From the NCBI GenBank assembly GCA_964019165.1, contig OZ025272.1:4795493-4859492 (forward strand): DNA of 64,000 nt, given 5' to 3'. Below, in pieces: positions 13,101 through 23,460 of the stretch. The DNA is from Mastigias papua. Its lineage: Eukaryota > Cnidaria > Scyphozoa > Rhizostomeae > Mastigiidae. A model generated the notes under the pieces. It had not been told where the DNA came from. It saw only the letters and a program-made list of their open reading frames with translations, and searched no databases. Position numbers and translations under genes: made by a program. Every line of letters starts with the position of its first letter. The first letter of the stretch is position 1.

Positions 13101-16100
13101 GACAATTTAAGTGCTCTTATGAAATGGGGTTTAGTTTTTCACTTATATATCTGGGAATGAAATAACAGACAAAACAGTCAACTGTCCAAAATGAAATCAC
13201 AAAATAATATCACCAAATCTCAAACATATTCAGCTCAGTCCATATCAAAAAATTCCACTATATACAATCTATTACAAAATATCAATTTACACAGGTCACA
13301 AAGTTACCTCAAAAACAAGTACAACATAAAATATCACATAATTATAACAAGATATAAAATAAATACATATCAATATACAAACTTAACTCTATGAAATTTC
13401 TGTACATCTGATGATTGCAACAAGTGTGAAACTCAGAGTCATGTGATTTTACTTGAACTCAAACAACACTTTGACTCTGGTTTCTAATGTTTTTACTATG
13501 ATGTATGTATATATATATAAATATAAAGTCAGATATAATACGAAGAAAAACAACTATGTTTCTAATTTTGCAAGACATGTTTCGGATTCATCATCCATCT
13601 TCAGTTGCTAAATCCAAATTGAAATCATTAGGACACATATAAGTATATACATTTAATAAAAGAATGAAAAACCGTTATGAAGAAAAAACATGAAGGGGGA
13701 GTTAGAAACTTGATGAGAAATCAAAGTGCTGAACCTGTTTATTTAAAATGGGCCTCTCCCATGAACAACTTTTTAGGAAGTTTTAGTTTTTAGCCGCAGG
13801 TCCACATCTGCACTTAGTGTGGCCTAATTTAGATGACCTGCATAATCAAATAAATAATGTATGTAAGTATGTAGAAATTCATATATACATGTGGACATTG
13901 CTTTCCAGCTAATTTTTTGAAGATTGCCACTACACACTATCCCACATCACCACACACCTAGATTGTTCTAGGTGGATGATAGCTAGCACTCCTGCACTAA
14001 TCTTCCTAAAAAAAGGCTGATATATACTGCACAAATTCAACATACATAAACACCATAGTAGGGCAAATATATGAAGATACTTGGATATTGCTAGTAAATA
14101 ACTGAACAAGGATAATGATAAAAGTCATTTTGACCAATAGAAAATGTTTTAAAATTCACCAATCAACATAGGGGCAGTCCATTAAAAAGTCAACTTGACC
14201 AAGACATTCTATCAAACTTGAAAGTTGTGGACATAGAAAACTGACTTTTCAGATCCACTTTGAGGTCCAACATCATTGATGTCACAATCTCATTCTGTAG
14301 GCAAAAAACTGTCACCCAATTTGCTCTGCATTGACTTTTAGCAGGGCAGATTTTACAAGGGGTCTCATTTATTAAAAACTAACACTTTGTACAAAAACTC
14401 ATTCTCACTGTACAAGAATTCTACCTAAGGTACTTCCAAAACCAGCATTAATTTTCTACTGCATCAAAAATAGAACTTTTTGAACCAATACTTTCCTTAA
14501 ATTTGTAAATGATTTCTAGTTTAGACCTCTTTTTACAGCAATAAATGACTATCCTCATGGATTTGCTCAAACTCCCTTAATCACATGCTGAGATCTTATT
14601 AGTGAAATATTTCCTATTTAACTGCAAATTGAGGATTCTGAACTTGTCATTGATCTGCCTGACTGAAATTAATAATGGCCAAGTACTAACTGCATTTGTA
14701 CCTTAATGCAATTGTTGATAAAAAGGCTATCTCCAACACAATGAATAATTTGTTTGTACTATTGGAGAAAGGCTGCCCCAAACCTTCTTTTGCTTGGTGA
14801 CTAAGCATGTAGAACTAGCAATGTCAATTTCAGTTCAAGACAATTGTAGTAAAAGAGGTCAGAGATGCTCATGACAAGATTAAAACTAATAAGGGTTTTG
14901 GTAATGACAAAATCTCTAGCTATTTCTTAGAACTAGCTTTGCCCTTTATTGAGAAGTCCTTGGCAGATTTATTTAACACATCACTTGAAACAAGCTTGTT
15001 TCCTGACTCGTGGAAATTAGCCAGAGTTACACCAATCTTTAAGGAGGGTGAAAACTCTGAAAAGTCAAACTATAATCCAATTTTGCTTATACCTGTCATT
15101 ACAAGACTATTTGAAAAATGTGTCACCAATCAACTACACCAATACATGACTGCCAATGGCTACTTTTCTCCAGACCAGTCAGGGTTCTTACCCCTTCATT
15201 CCACAGTGACAGGTATACTTAAAAGTGCAGATGATTGGTACAATGGGTTAGATCCCTGACAAAATAGTTGGTGTATTGTTTATTGACTTGAAAAGGGCAT
15301 TTAATACTGTTGATCATGATATCCTTTGCACAAAGCTGGAGTATTATGGTATCCAAGGGCAGGAATTGGTATGGGGTAAATCCTACCTTTCCAACCAGAA
15401 GCAATATTCTAGGATAAATGGTGTCGACTCATCACTCCAGAACATCAAGAATGATGTTCCTCAAGGCTCATACCTTGGATGTCTCCTATTCCTGACACAG
15501 ATTAATGATCTCCCAATAACCATGTTTGCTGATGAGTAGTCATCAGTCCAACAATATCTCAGTTAAACGAGGTCATCAATGAAGATCAAAAGCAGGTTGA
15601 CAAATGGCCAAGTGGTAACAAACTTTCACTGAATGTCTTGAAAAATCACTTTATGCATATTTCTACAAAACCTAAAGCCACTCTTACACGGTCAGATTTT
15701 GTCGAATTCGATAATCGAAATCGACAAAATCTGACCATGTAAATGAAAAAATCGAATGTTGAAAGTTACCATCAGACTGTCAAATTCGATTTTTTAAGTA
15801 TCAAACATGTTCTATTCCATTTGACAAATCAAACAGTAAATGAATGAAATTTTTTCCTCGATCACGCTTCCGCGTAACCTGTATCATGAAAGTCCGCACT
15901 ATATCACGAATCAGCGTGGCCAAAGTGGAATAAAATGAAGAAATAGAACTATTCATTGTTTAATACGTAAGAGAAGAGGGCTCAATAAAAGAAAAACTTT
16001 CATCAAAAGTTTCGGGATTTTTCGTGTGGCCTTTTTCTTCAGCGAAGCACAACTCAGGCCTCTCCGGGAAAAATACAAGGAGGGCTATAAAAACCCCTTG

Positions 16101-18078
16101 CCCATTTGGCTGCGTGGGCTATTTAGCCCTTGCAGAACTTTTGATTAGTTTTTACATTTGAGTATTTGCAAAGGCAAAAATACACTACCTTACCAATTCT
16201 TTAAACACTATTCACCTTAAGGAGGCATTTTTGTGTGTATTACTACCTTAAAAGTTTGCATTACTATGGTAGTCATGCTATGGGCTGTTCCTTTCATGCG
16301 AAAACATTTCGTATTCCATTGAAAGTTTTAGAGGGTAGTACAAAAGTTGTTAACATGTGCTATATAAGGAAACAGAAATGTTATAAACACATAGACGTTA
16401 TTTGCTAACACCCTGATATTTAATGGTAGGTAGTTCAAACATTGGGAAGCTAAGCTGCGTGATTAAATGAGAATGTTACTGCGTGGGCAGAAAAAAGCCC
16501 TGGCAAATTCATTTTGCGCGTGATTTGCGCGGGCGTGGGCTATAGCCCGCGTCTCCGGGAAAGGCCTGACAACTCCTTCAAAAGAAAAGTGTATCGTAAG
16601 CCCCAAATAGAGGACGATGTATTACCCATTCTTTTGTCAATTTTGAACATTTTCCACTTGCATTTCTTCGTCTTTTAAAACCAATACTATTAATATCGCA
16701 GCTGAAGCAACCTGGTCTTCTGTGTTTGTTACAAAACAACAATTTAGCTGTTTATATATTATTAAAGCTGATTATGATTTGATAAAATCCGACCGTGTAA
16801 AAGGGGCTTTCAATTCGACAAATCTGAAGAAAGACAAGATTCGACAAAATGCATTCGACAAAATCTAACCGTGTAAGAGCAGCTTAAGCATAAAGCTCTA
16901 GAAAGCAATAATGAGTCTCTAAAGTTAAAGATTCAAGAGAACAAGCTTGAGGCTGTTCAAAAAAGTAAATATCTTGGTGTAAAAATTGACAATGCCTTAG
17001 ATTGGAAGAGGCACACTAAGACAATTTCATCCAAGGTCTCAAAGGCAATTGGCTTTCTAAGGCATGCATAGTCCCTTCTACCAGAACAAATTCTTAAGAC
17101 CTTGTACACTGGGATTGTTGAGTCACACTTCCACTACTGTTGCTCAGTCTGGGGGTGCTGTGGTATGACTGGAATTAATCAGTTACAAAAAGTACAAAAT
17201 CCTGTGGCCGGTATTGTAACTAGCAGCTAGTTTGACTCCCCAGGCTTGCCTCTTATTAAAAGACTTGGCTGGAAGACCATAGATGAACTTATTACTAGTG
17301 AATGTAACATCATGGTTTTCACAATGCTTTATGGGCTAGCCTCAGAACATATGAGCAACCTTTTCACAAGGACATCCCAGATAACCTGGAGGAACCTAAG
17401 GGGCACAGCAACTCAAAAAATTGAAAAAAACTGTCTTATTCAGAGGTGCTAAGGCTTGGAGTGGTCTCTATGCTGCAGGAAAGCTAGTATCCTCCCTGAA
17501 TACCTTCAAGCAAAGCATATGACGACTCATATCTAGAAAATCTGTTGCATTTGTTTTTCCTGTTTCTATTTCTCCATTTCTTTTATTATAAATATCTATT
17601 GCTTAATCTACGGCTTTTTTAATTAATATTTTTAGAACTTTTATCTGTAGTAGTGTAGCTTAGTTTATTTTTAAAGTACATTTTGCTCTTGTAAATTTTG
17701 TAAAGGAGGGCCCCTTGAAAAACAGCATTGCTGAAGGGCTACCCTCCTTCAATATTCGAAAATGATGAAATGAAATTATCAGGCTGAAACCCGTGACAGT
17801 TATTTTACTGAAACGATTTACAAATAGGAGTATGCCTATAAATAATTACTGAATGCTTCTCAATAGTTACTAGAAGGGCTGAACCAATCAATTTGAAGGA
17901 AATTAATCTGGTTCGTGTTAATACTGTGGCTGTATAGGCCGTATCACCTTGATAATGAACTGGAAATAGACATTTGATGTACAATTCATGAAATTCCTAC
18001 CTTTTTAATTTCAGGATCTGATGCATTAGGCTTAACCCCAAGAATGTCGTAAAGTTTTGTGTCTACTACTCTATTCAT
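5696..18078 (-). CDS. DNAJA2: DnaJ homolog subfamily A member 2-like co-chaperone (type I HSP40)
   Basis: Twelve exons, all with GT/AG ends and matching phase: 18001-18078, 12958-13023, 12448-12547, 12099-12155, 11041-11122, 10518-10598, 9143-9276, 8782-8858, 8009-8074, 7449-7647, 6352-6476, 5696-5890 (total 1,260 bases, 419 residues; human DNAJA2 has 412). The protein begins [15 protein letters not shown]. The J domain has HPD at residues 36-38. A Gly/Phe-rich stretch follows at about 80-110. The zinc-finger region has four C-x2-C motifs starting at residues 150, 166, 193 and 209. The two client-binding beta domains include [14 protein letters not shown] and GEGMP motifs, and an acidic tail ends in CATH, where human DNAJA2 has the farnesylated CAHQ. 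Family role: stimulates Hsp70 ATPase and delivers unfolded clients in the cytosol. The start ATG fits DNAJA2 exactly. All residues expected to be essential are present. Confidence 0.95.
7084..7131. repeat. (AT)n microsatellite
   Basis: Alternating TA/AT run, interrupted once, in intron 10 of the DNAJA2-like gene. Confidence 0.9.
7195..7328. repeat. Imperfect long hairpin in DNAJA2 intron 10
   Basis: Two arms of about 60 bases face each other almost without a loop. The left arm runs AAAAGGCGTTATATGTGCGG to ATGAGGAATCTTCAGCC near 7256. The right arm runs GGCTGAAGATTCC-like sequence from 7264 to CACATACGATGCCTTTT. Scattered mismatches suggest an old inverted repeat or small foldback MITE. Confidence 0.6.
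8160..8482. mobile_element. MITE with TACCGTAAATCC ends
   Basis: The left end reads TACCATAAATCCT, and the right end GGATTTACGGTA is its inverted copy with one mismatch. TA dinucleotides at both ends suit a Tc1/mariner-pogo type TA target site. The interior repeats a G-rich phrase (GGGGGCTTATTCGAGGGG-like) several times. It has no coding capacity and lies in the intron between the 8782-8858 and 8009-8074 exons of the DNAJA2-like gene. Confidence 0.65.
10003..10190. repeat. (TTTC)n and (GTCT)n compound microsatellite
   Basis: Long tetranucleotide runs: CTTT-type units with ATTC and GTCT interruptions, then about 15 uninterrupted GTCT units, ending in TTTC/TTTA remnants. It lies in a DNAJA2 intron. 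Confidence 0.9.
13545..13625. repeat. Fragment of a dispersed repeat (UTR-like)
   Basis: On the minus strand it reads CTGAAGATGGATGATGAATC followed by CGAAACATGTC. The phrase resembles the GAAGATG...CGAAACGT-type ends of Penelope-like retroelements, and a similar phrase occurs near 63870-63905. Too short to classify. Confidence 0.3.
14640..17775 (+). mobile_element. LINE (reverse transcriptase) remnant, split by a MITE
   Basis: A degenerate non-LTR retroelement in DNAJA2 intron 1. Left part (14826-15660): [12 protein letters not shown], a [17 protein letters not shown] block, [32 protein letters not shown] (RT motif A, Asp kept) and [17 protein letters not shown] (motif B). Stops occur at 15257 and at the position of the catalytic FADD box. 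Right part (16888-17520): [35 protein letters not shown] and [15 protein letters not shown], the thumb and C-terminal region. The 3' end runs to a short (TGAAA)-like tail at about 17775. The two halves are continuous in sense once the MITE at 15676-16884 is taken out. The family is CR1/L2/Jockey-like; the exact clade is not decidable here. Confidence 0.8.
15676..16884. mobile_element. Non-autonomous DNA transposon (1.2 kb MITE) with TAA target duplication
   Basis: The ends are inverted copies: AGCCACTCTTACACGG on the left, and CCGTGTAAGAGCAGCT on the right (inverse AGCTGCTCTTACACGG). A direct TAA flanks both ends (15673-15675 and 16885-16887), and removing the insert plus one TAA rejoins the host LINE cleanly. 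A 3-bp T-A-A duplication is typical of PIF/Harbinger elements; that assignment is inference. The left end folds on itself (CAGATTTTGTCGA against TCGACAAAATCTG within 65 bases). Another copy of the end motif (AATCCGACCGTGTAAAAGG) lies about 85 bases inside the right end. No transposase is visible. The interior has GC-rich phrases around GCGTGGGCTAT. Confidence 0.75.
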
Positions 18079-18369
18079 TTTGTGTTCTCTTGCACACTTT
18101 CATTCCCTGTTTCTGTTGATGAGTACGACAACCTTATGCATCCAGCGAGGTTTCTAGAAAGACTGAGAGATGAAACCTCAATTCCATACGTACCTCGTTC
18201 CACACCAACGATTGCATGATGGAAACCTGTATTTGACATGCGCGGAAAACATAGGGCATTAGCGCGATCTATTTAAAAAGTCCTAACGATATTTCTTGGG
18301 TCTCAAACTTGGTTGCTATCTGGTTGTCATAGTATGAAAATTGGTTGGCATATTATCGATATTGTCTGT
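18079..18369. promoter_or_regulatory. Upstream region of the DNAJA2-like gene
   Basis: This stretch directly precedes the DNAJA2-like start codon on the minus strand and must hold its 5' UTR and proximal promoter unless a noncoding exon exists further away. I see no convincing TATA box or heat-shock element array. The call is positional only. Confidence 0.3.
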
Positions 18370-19161
18370 TTTATGACAAAGGATGGGGATAAACGGTTTC
18401 CAACGAGATGCAACTGGTATATTCCCAGACAGCTGGAAAATTGCTAAGTTGCCCCAATTTTCAAAAGTGGTCAAACTAACGATAAATCTAATTATAGACC
18501 GATTTCAGTACCGCCGTTCATTTCAAGAGTTTTCCAAAAGTTGATTTACAATCAGCTTTATGACTACCTTGGCAGAAACAAGCTTCTTTTTTCCAAGCAG
18601 TCTGAGCTTAGAGCATTGCTGCTTGTCATTGCTTGTCTGCATATTTGTATAAGTGACTAGTATCTTAACATGGATAAGGGTCAGTATACAGTAATGATAT
18701 TCGTTGACTGCAAAAAGCATTCGACACCGTAGACCATGAAATCCTGCTTAAAAAACTGGAGAAGTATGGAGTTATCGGCCCTGAAAATAAATAGTTCGCA
18801 TCTTATTTGTACGATGGCCCATACCGGTCAAACAAATTAACACGGTAGAAAACAAATTAACATATCAGAAAACAAATTAATATCTCAGAAAACAGATTAA
18901 CATGTCATGAAGCAAATAAAAATTTCACAAAACACATTAAAGTTTCAGAAAACACATTAACAAATCACGAAACACATTAAAATTTCAGAAAACACATTAA
19001 CAAATCACGAAACACATTAAAGTTTCAGAAAACACATTAACAAATCACGAAACACATTAAAGTTTCAGAAAGCAGAATAAAGCTAAACACGGGTAAAAGT
19101 ATCCGGAGCAGCGATTTAGTCTCATCACAGCACTATCATATTTTGGAATGGTACCAGCTTT

Positions 19162-19428
19162 TCAGTTACCTAAACATCCATAGAAAAACATGTTCTGCCC
19201 TTCATGTGGGGCTTGTTTAGATGTTTCTGGGCAGAAATTCTGCGGGTATTGTGGGAGTTCATTATTCAAGGGTACATTGTAATAAGTTCTTCGCCTTCTC
19301 CATAACTGTCCCACATTCACGTTATTTTGTGCAAGTGAGCCACAATTTATGCAAAAGCTATGAGCTTCCAGCAAATGATTCGCACAAGTAGTGCAGTAAG
19401 TAAGACTATTTGAATTGCCTTCTGCCAT
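19162..19428 (-). CDS. Small zinc-ribbon ORF in foldback core (copy 1, minus strand)
   Basis: An 88-codon ORF starting with a true ATG at 19428. Cysteines sit at residues 12, 15, 26 and 29 in the pattern YCTTC-x10-FCINCGS, a treble-clef/zinc-ribbon spacing. A basic GQLWRRRRTYYN stretch follows. The C-terminal third (CPETSKQAPHEGQ and after) is simply the antisense of a second zinc ribbon on the plus strand. Copy 2 keeps the same frame open (20296 to about 20565) but its ATG is changed to ATA. Whether it is translated is unknown; it could be a captured host exon. No named family was recognised. Confidence 0.35.
   Translation of the reverse strand: MAEGNSNSLTYCTTCANHLLEAHSFCINCGSLAQNNVNVGQLWRRRRTYYNVPLNNELPQYPQNFCPETSKQAPHEGQNMFFYGCLGN
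19190..19282 (+). CDS. Mini zinc-ribbon ORF in foldback core (copy 1, plus strand)
   Basis: A 30-codon ORF that starts MFCPSCGACLDVSGQKFCGY and then has CGSSLF. This C-x2-C-G ... F-C-x2-C-G pattern is the textbook short zinc ribbon, and it matches the consensus better than the opposite strand does. In copy 2 the Gln codon of SGQK becomes TAG (at about 20366), so that copy is interrupted. It may be an exon piece and not a stand-alone gene. Confidence 0.3.
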   Translation: MFCPSCGACLDVSGQKFCGYCGSSLFKGTL

Positions 19429-19826
19429 AAATGGTACGTGTCAGGCCTAAACAGCACCAGGGCACACTAGCTTTGAGACATTGTGCTTCCTATATTACAT
19501 TTGTTTCCTTCAATTTCAATTTGCTTCTAATTGCTTTAATTTGTTTTCGTTAAGTTTAATTTGCTTTCAGCGACTTTCACTTGATTTCTAAAACTTTAAT
19601 ACGTTTTCTGAAACTTTAATGTGTTTCGTTATTCGTTAATGTGTTTTCTGAAATTTTAATGTGTTTTCTGAAATTTTAATGTGTTTTCTGAAACTTTTAT
19701 TTGCTTCGTGACATGTTAATCTGTTTTCTGAGGTGTTAATTTGTTTTCTGACATGTTAATTTGTTTTCTAACATGTTAAGTTGTTTTCTAACGTGTTAAT
19801 TTGTTTGACCGGTATGGGCCACTGTA

Positions 19827-21009
19827 GGTGGCCCATACCGGTCAAACAAATTAACACGGTAGAAAACATATTAACATATCAGAAAACAAATTAATATCTC
19901 AGAAAACAGATTAATATGTCACGAAGCAAATAAAAATTTCACAAAACACATTAAAATTTCAGAAAACACATTAACAAATCACGAAACACATTAAAATTTC
20001 AGAAAACACATTAACAAATCACGAAACACATTAAAGTTTCAGAAAACACATTAACAAATCACGAAACACATTAAAGTTTCAGAAAACACATTAACAAATC
20101 ACGAAACACATTAAAATTTCAGAAAACACATTAACAAATCACGAAACACATTAAAGTTTCAGAAAACACATTAACAAATCACGAAACACATTAAAGTTTC
20201 AGAAAGCAGAATAAAGCTAAACACGGGTAAGAGTATCCGGAGCAGCGATTTAGTCTCATCACAGCACTATCATATTTTGGAATGGTACCAGCTTTTCAGT
20301 TACCTAAACATCCATAGAAAAACATGTTCTGCCCTTCATGTGGGGCTTGTTTAGATGTTTCTGGGTAGAAATTCTGCGGGTATTGTGGGAGTTCATTATT
20401 CAAGGGTACATTGTAATAAGTTCTTCGCCTTCTCCATAACTGTCCCTTATTCACGGTATTTTGTGCAAGTGAGCCACAATTTATGCAAAAGCTATGAGCT
20501 TCCAGCAATTGATTCGCACAAGTAGTGCAGTAACTAAGACTATTTGAATTGCCTTCTGCTATAAATGGTACGTGTCAGGCCTAAACAGCACCAGGGCACA
20601 CTAGCTTTGAGACATTGTGCTTCCTATATTGCATTTGTTTCCTTCAATTTCAATTTGCTTCTAATTGCTTTAATTTGTTTTCGTTAAGTTTAATTTGCTT
20701 TCAGCGACTTTCACTTGTTTTCTAAAACTTTAATGCGTTTTCTGAAACTTTAATGTGTTTCGTTATTCGTTAATGTGTTTTCTGAAACTTTAATGTGTTT
20801 CGTGATTCGTTAATGTGTTTTCTGAAATTTTAATGTGTTATCTGAAATTTTAATGTGTTTTCTGAAACTTTTATTTGCTTCGTGACATGTTAATCTGTTT
20901 TCTGAGATGTTACTTTGTTTTCTGACATGTTAATTTGTTTTCTAACATGTTAAGTTGTTTTCTAACGTGTTAATTTGTTTGACCGGTATGGGCCACCGTA
21001 GCCACCGTA
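19827..21009. mobile_element. Foldback-type element, copy 2
   Basis: Begins GGTGGCCCATACCGGTC directly after copy 1 and ends GACCGGTATGGGCCACCGTA at 21000, followed by an extra GCCACCGTA. The core is nearly identical to copy 1; I see only about ten differences across roughly 350 bases. The left arm is longer because it holds several more 40-base repeat units (20000-20200). Host LINE sequence resumes after it. TTATTTGT at 18803-18810 and ATTTTTGT at 21009-21016 look like an 8-bp target duplication with two changes, so the dimer probably inserted as a unit or was duplicated in place. Confidence 0.75.
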
Positions 21010-22192
21010 TTTTTGTGTAACAGAATCCAGTTTTACAAATTGAATGGAGTGACCTCAGGACTTGATGATGTAAATTGTGGAGTTGGTCACAAGGCTCTTG
21101 TCTTGGTCCCCTTCTGTTTTTGATATATATTAATGATCTACCATTTTGTCTTCAAAATAGTCATGTTATCATGTGTGCGGCTGATAGCACAATTTCATAT
21201 TCTTCCAATAACATCGATGAATTCAACAATTACCTAAATAGAGACCTAAACTGCCTTGAGCACTGGCTTCAAGGAAATAAATTGTCTTTAAATGTTATTA
21301 AAACTCAAGCTATGGTCGTAGGATCTCGACCTAACCTTAAAAAGATCCCTGAAGGAAAAGTTCAGTCCCCTCATTTGCTATAGGCACAGATTGAGATTGT
21401 TGAGAAAACTAAGTACTTGGGAATTCAGGTAGATCAACATCTTGTCTGGGATGAGCACACTAGATTCTTGCGTGCTAAAGTCTCTCGTGCCTTAGGGTTT
21501 TTAAGGTATGCTAAGAAAATACTACCCTAAGAAACTCGTAGCCAAATGTATAGTGGTATCGTTGAACCGCATTTCCGATACTGTTGCTCTGTGTGGGGGA
21601 GCTGTGGGGAATCCAGAAGACTTACCCTGCAGAAGTTACAAAACCGCGCAGCAAGAATTGTAACAAACAGTAGCTATGATGCACCTGCAGATGCCCTTAT
21701 ACAAAGGCTAAACTGGCCAGATATCGCTGAAATTATAAAACGAGAGACTGCGACGATCGTTTACAAATCCTAAAATGGTCTCGTACCGACATATCTCTCT
21801 AATATCTTTTTAAAGAACTCATCACGGGGCACTGTCACGTTGAGAAACTCCGAATATGACCTACGCATCCCTCTTTTCAAGACGAGGAATGGGCAAAAAT
21901 CATTCTCATATCGTGGTGTAAATGTGTGGAACAGCCTTGAACCTGAGGTCAAGCAGGCGCCCTCTTTATTTGTTTTTAAACTTCGGCTTTAAAGCTTGTA
22001 GGATAATTATGTTTTGATTTTAACTTTAACTTAGCGTTGTTATTAAAATTTTTATTTTCGTTTGTAGATTATATTACCTGTAAATTGTAGACTTTAATGT
22101 TTTTTTTATTTATTTTTTTCACGGCCCCCTGAAAAATGGCCTTTGCCGACGGGGTTACCGTGAATAAAGAATGAAAAAGAATAAAAGAATGA

Positions 22193-22360
22193 AATGAGTT
22201 CCTCAGGACTCTTGTCTTGGACCTTAGCTGTTCTTGATTTACATTGATGATCTTCCATTTTCTTTGTAAAACAGCCAGGTTACCATGTATGCTGTTGGCA
22301 CCACCTTATCAATCATATTCTTCTGAAAACATTGTTGACCTTAGTGAAAAACCTTAACAG
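22193..22360 (+). mobile_element. Short LINE RT fragment
   Basis: About 170 bases repeat the motif B to catalytic box region of the preceding LINE (SCLGP, LFLIYIDDLPF, QVTMYAVGTT) with stops, placed straight after that LINE's tail. Probably a 5'-truncated or rearranged second copy. Confidence 0.5.
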
Positions 22361-22644
22361 GGACTTTTTATATATGCTCATAAAAATTATAATTACATTC
22401 AACGGTATAGTAACACATTACGGAATACAAGACAACACCATAGGGAGCATTTAAATACATAGCAATCCTGCAGCAATTTAAAATTTACATTAAAATAAAA
22501 TAAAATTATTTTACTAATAAACATTCATGTGCCATGTTCTTTCTAATGAACGACCGGTAGCGCACCGAAGCGCACGTTTAACTGTTTTGTTCCTCGGAGA
22601 GGAACCACTCTTGTAAGAGGCACTCATCATAGAGCTCAGTGTCC

Positions 22645-22992
22645 TCAACACCATCGTTTGACGGGACACAAGGGATTCAATGTATCCTTAAAATTATGCC
22701 TAAACTTGTGAAAGTTCAGTTTACTGAGACCAACACGTAGCTGTGTTAAAATTGATAGACCTTTTGGATCATAAACATTATAGACAGATTTTGGGGGTGG
22801 ACGGATAATAGACAATAGTTTTTGTTTAAAGATATTTACAGAGCTAGACTGTCTAATTTCCGGGTCAAGTCTTTCCCATTCCAGCAAGCAATTAGGACAA
22901 AAACTTGACTTGAAACTTCTTGTTCTTGCCCATATTTTTTCTAAACGAATAACTATTGAATCACTTCGAAAAAACGTACAATGAGGTATCAT
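22645..22992 (-). mobile_element. LINE RT C-terminal fragment
   Basis: A 115-codon open stretch on the minus strand. CPNCLLEWERLDPEIRQSSS, FKQKLLSIIRPPPKSVYN, GLSILTQLRVGLSKLN and HKFRHNFKDTLNPLC are the conserved region after the RT domain in a common animal LINE group. The usual zinc-binding end is cut off after NPLCPVKRW. There is no RT upstream, so it is a truncated copy. Confidence 0.7.
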
Positions 22993-23119
22993 CAGGAATA
23001 AAATTAGCTACTAACGAGAGTCAGAACTGTTGAAACAATATATAAAGTAAAGATTATGCCTATAATGCCATACTGTAGCAACATAAGTATAGGAATTTCA
23101 GACTCATTCTAGACAAAAT

Positions 23120-23460
23120 TGAAAAAGTGAGGATCATTAACGGGCGAAGTAGCATTAGTAGCTTTTCATATTTCATGATTACTATATTAACTATCAAAAA
23201 CACAAAAGTGCTGCAGCTGATATATTTAAGTGCCTTGATGGTCTTGCCCCAAAGAATTAAGAAAATCACTTCGGAAGATTGGGTCATCAAAAATGCACTC
23301 GAGGCAGCAATAATATCCAACCAAACGTTTAACTACCAAGGCATACAGACTTGTAACAAATTGCCAACTGATTTGAAAAATAAGTACTTAATTTTACGAT
23401 TCAAAAAAAATGCAATTACTTCCAGTTTAATATATAAGCAAACTTTATGTTATGTATAAC
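23120..23460 (+). pseudogene. Possible LINE C-terminal remnant
   Basis: An open stretch with FNYQGIQTCNKLPTDLKNKY, resembling the RT-C-terminal 'W-x-x-LP-x-x-(L/I)K' block of LINEs, after ILTIKNTKVLQLIYLSAL. Weak similarity by eye only. Confidence 0.35.

Larger units (their letters stand above)
18811..19826. mobile_element. Foldback-type element, copy 1
   Basis: About 1 kb. It begins ACGATGGCCCATACCGGTC and ends with the inverse, GACCGGTATGGGCCACTGTA. The left arm (to about 19080) and right arm (from about 19535) are inverted copies built from ~20-base units such as AAACACATTAACAAATCACG and AAACACATTAAAGTTTCAG, often paired into 40-base units. This layout, long inverted arms made of short tandem repeats around a unique core, is that of foldback elements (FB of Drosophila, TU of sea urchin). 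The ~450-base core carries zinc-ribbon reading frames on both strands, listed separately. Copy 2 follows immediately in the same orientation. No transposase is present. Confidence 0.75.
18370..22196 (+). mobile_element. LINE (reverse transcriptase) remnant, split by a foldback dimer
   Basis: A second LINE remnant of the same general type as the one in DNAJA2 intron 1. Before the insert: FPDSWKIAKL, NYRPISVPPFISRVFQK (with a frameshift), then AFDTVDHEILLKKLEKYGV (motif A region, shifted by one base). After the insert (from about 21010): NRIQFYKLNGVTSG, SCLGPLLFLIYINDLPF (motif B), and MCAADSTISY in place of the YADD catalytic box. YLGIQVDQHLVWDEHT, YSGIVEPHFRYCCSVWG and the C-terminal LVPTYLSNIF/FSYRGVNVWNSL blocks follow. 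Stops at 21382, 21529 and 21771 break it. It ends at about 22196 in an (AATGAAA)-like tail. The element is dead. Confidence 0.8.

Noticed and set aside
18840..19080. CRISPR-like repeats with ~20-bp spacing
   Set aside because: The units are contiguous, diverged tandem repeats with inverted partners on the other arm: foldback arms, not spacer arrays.
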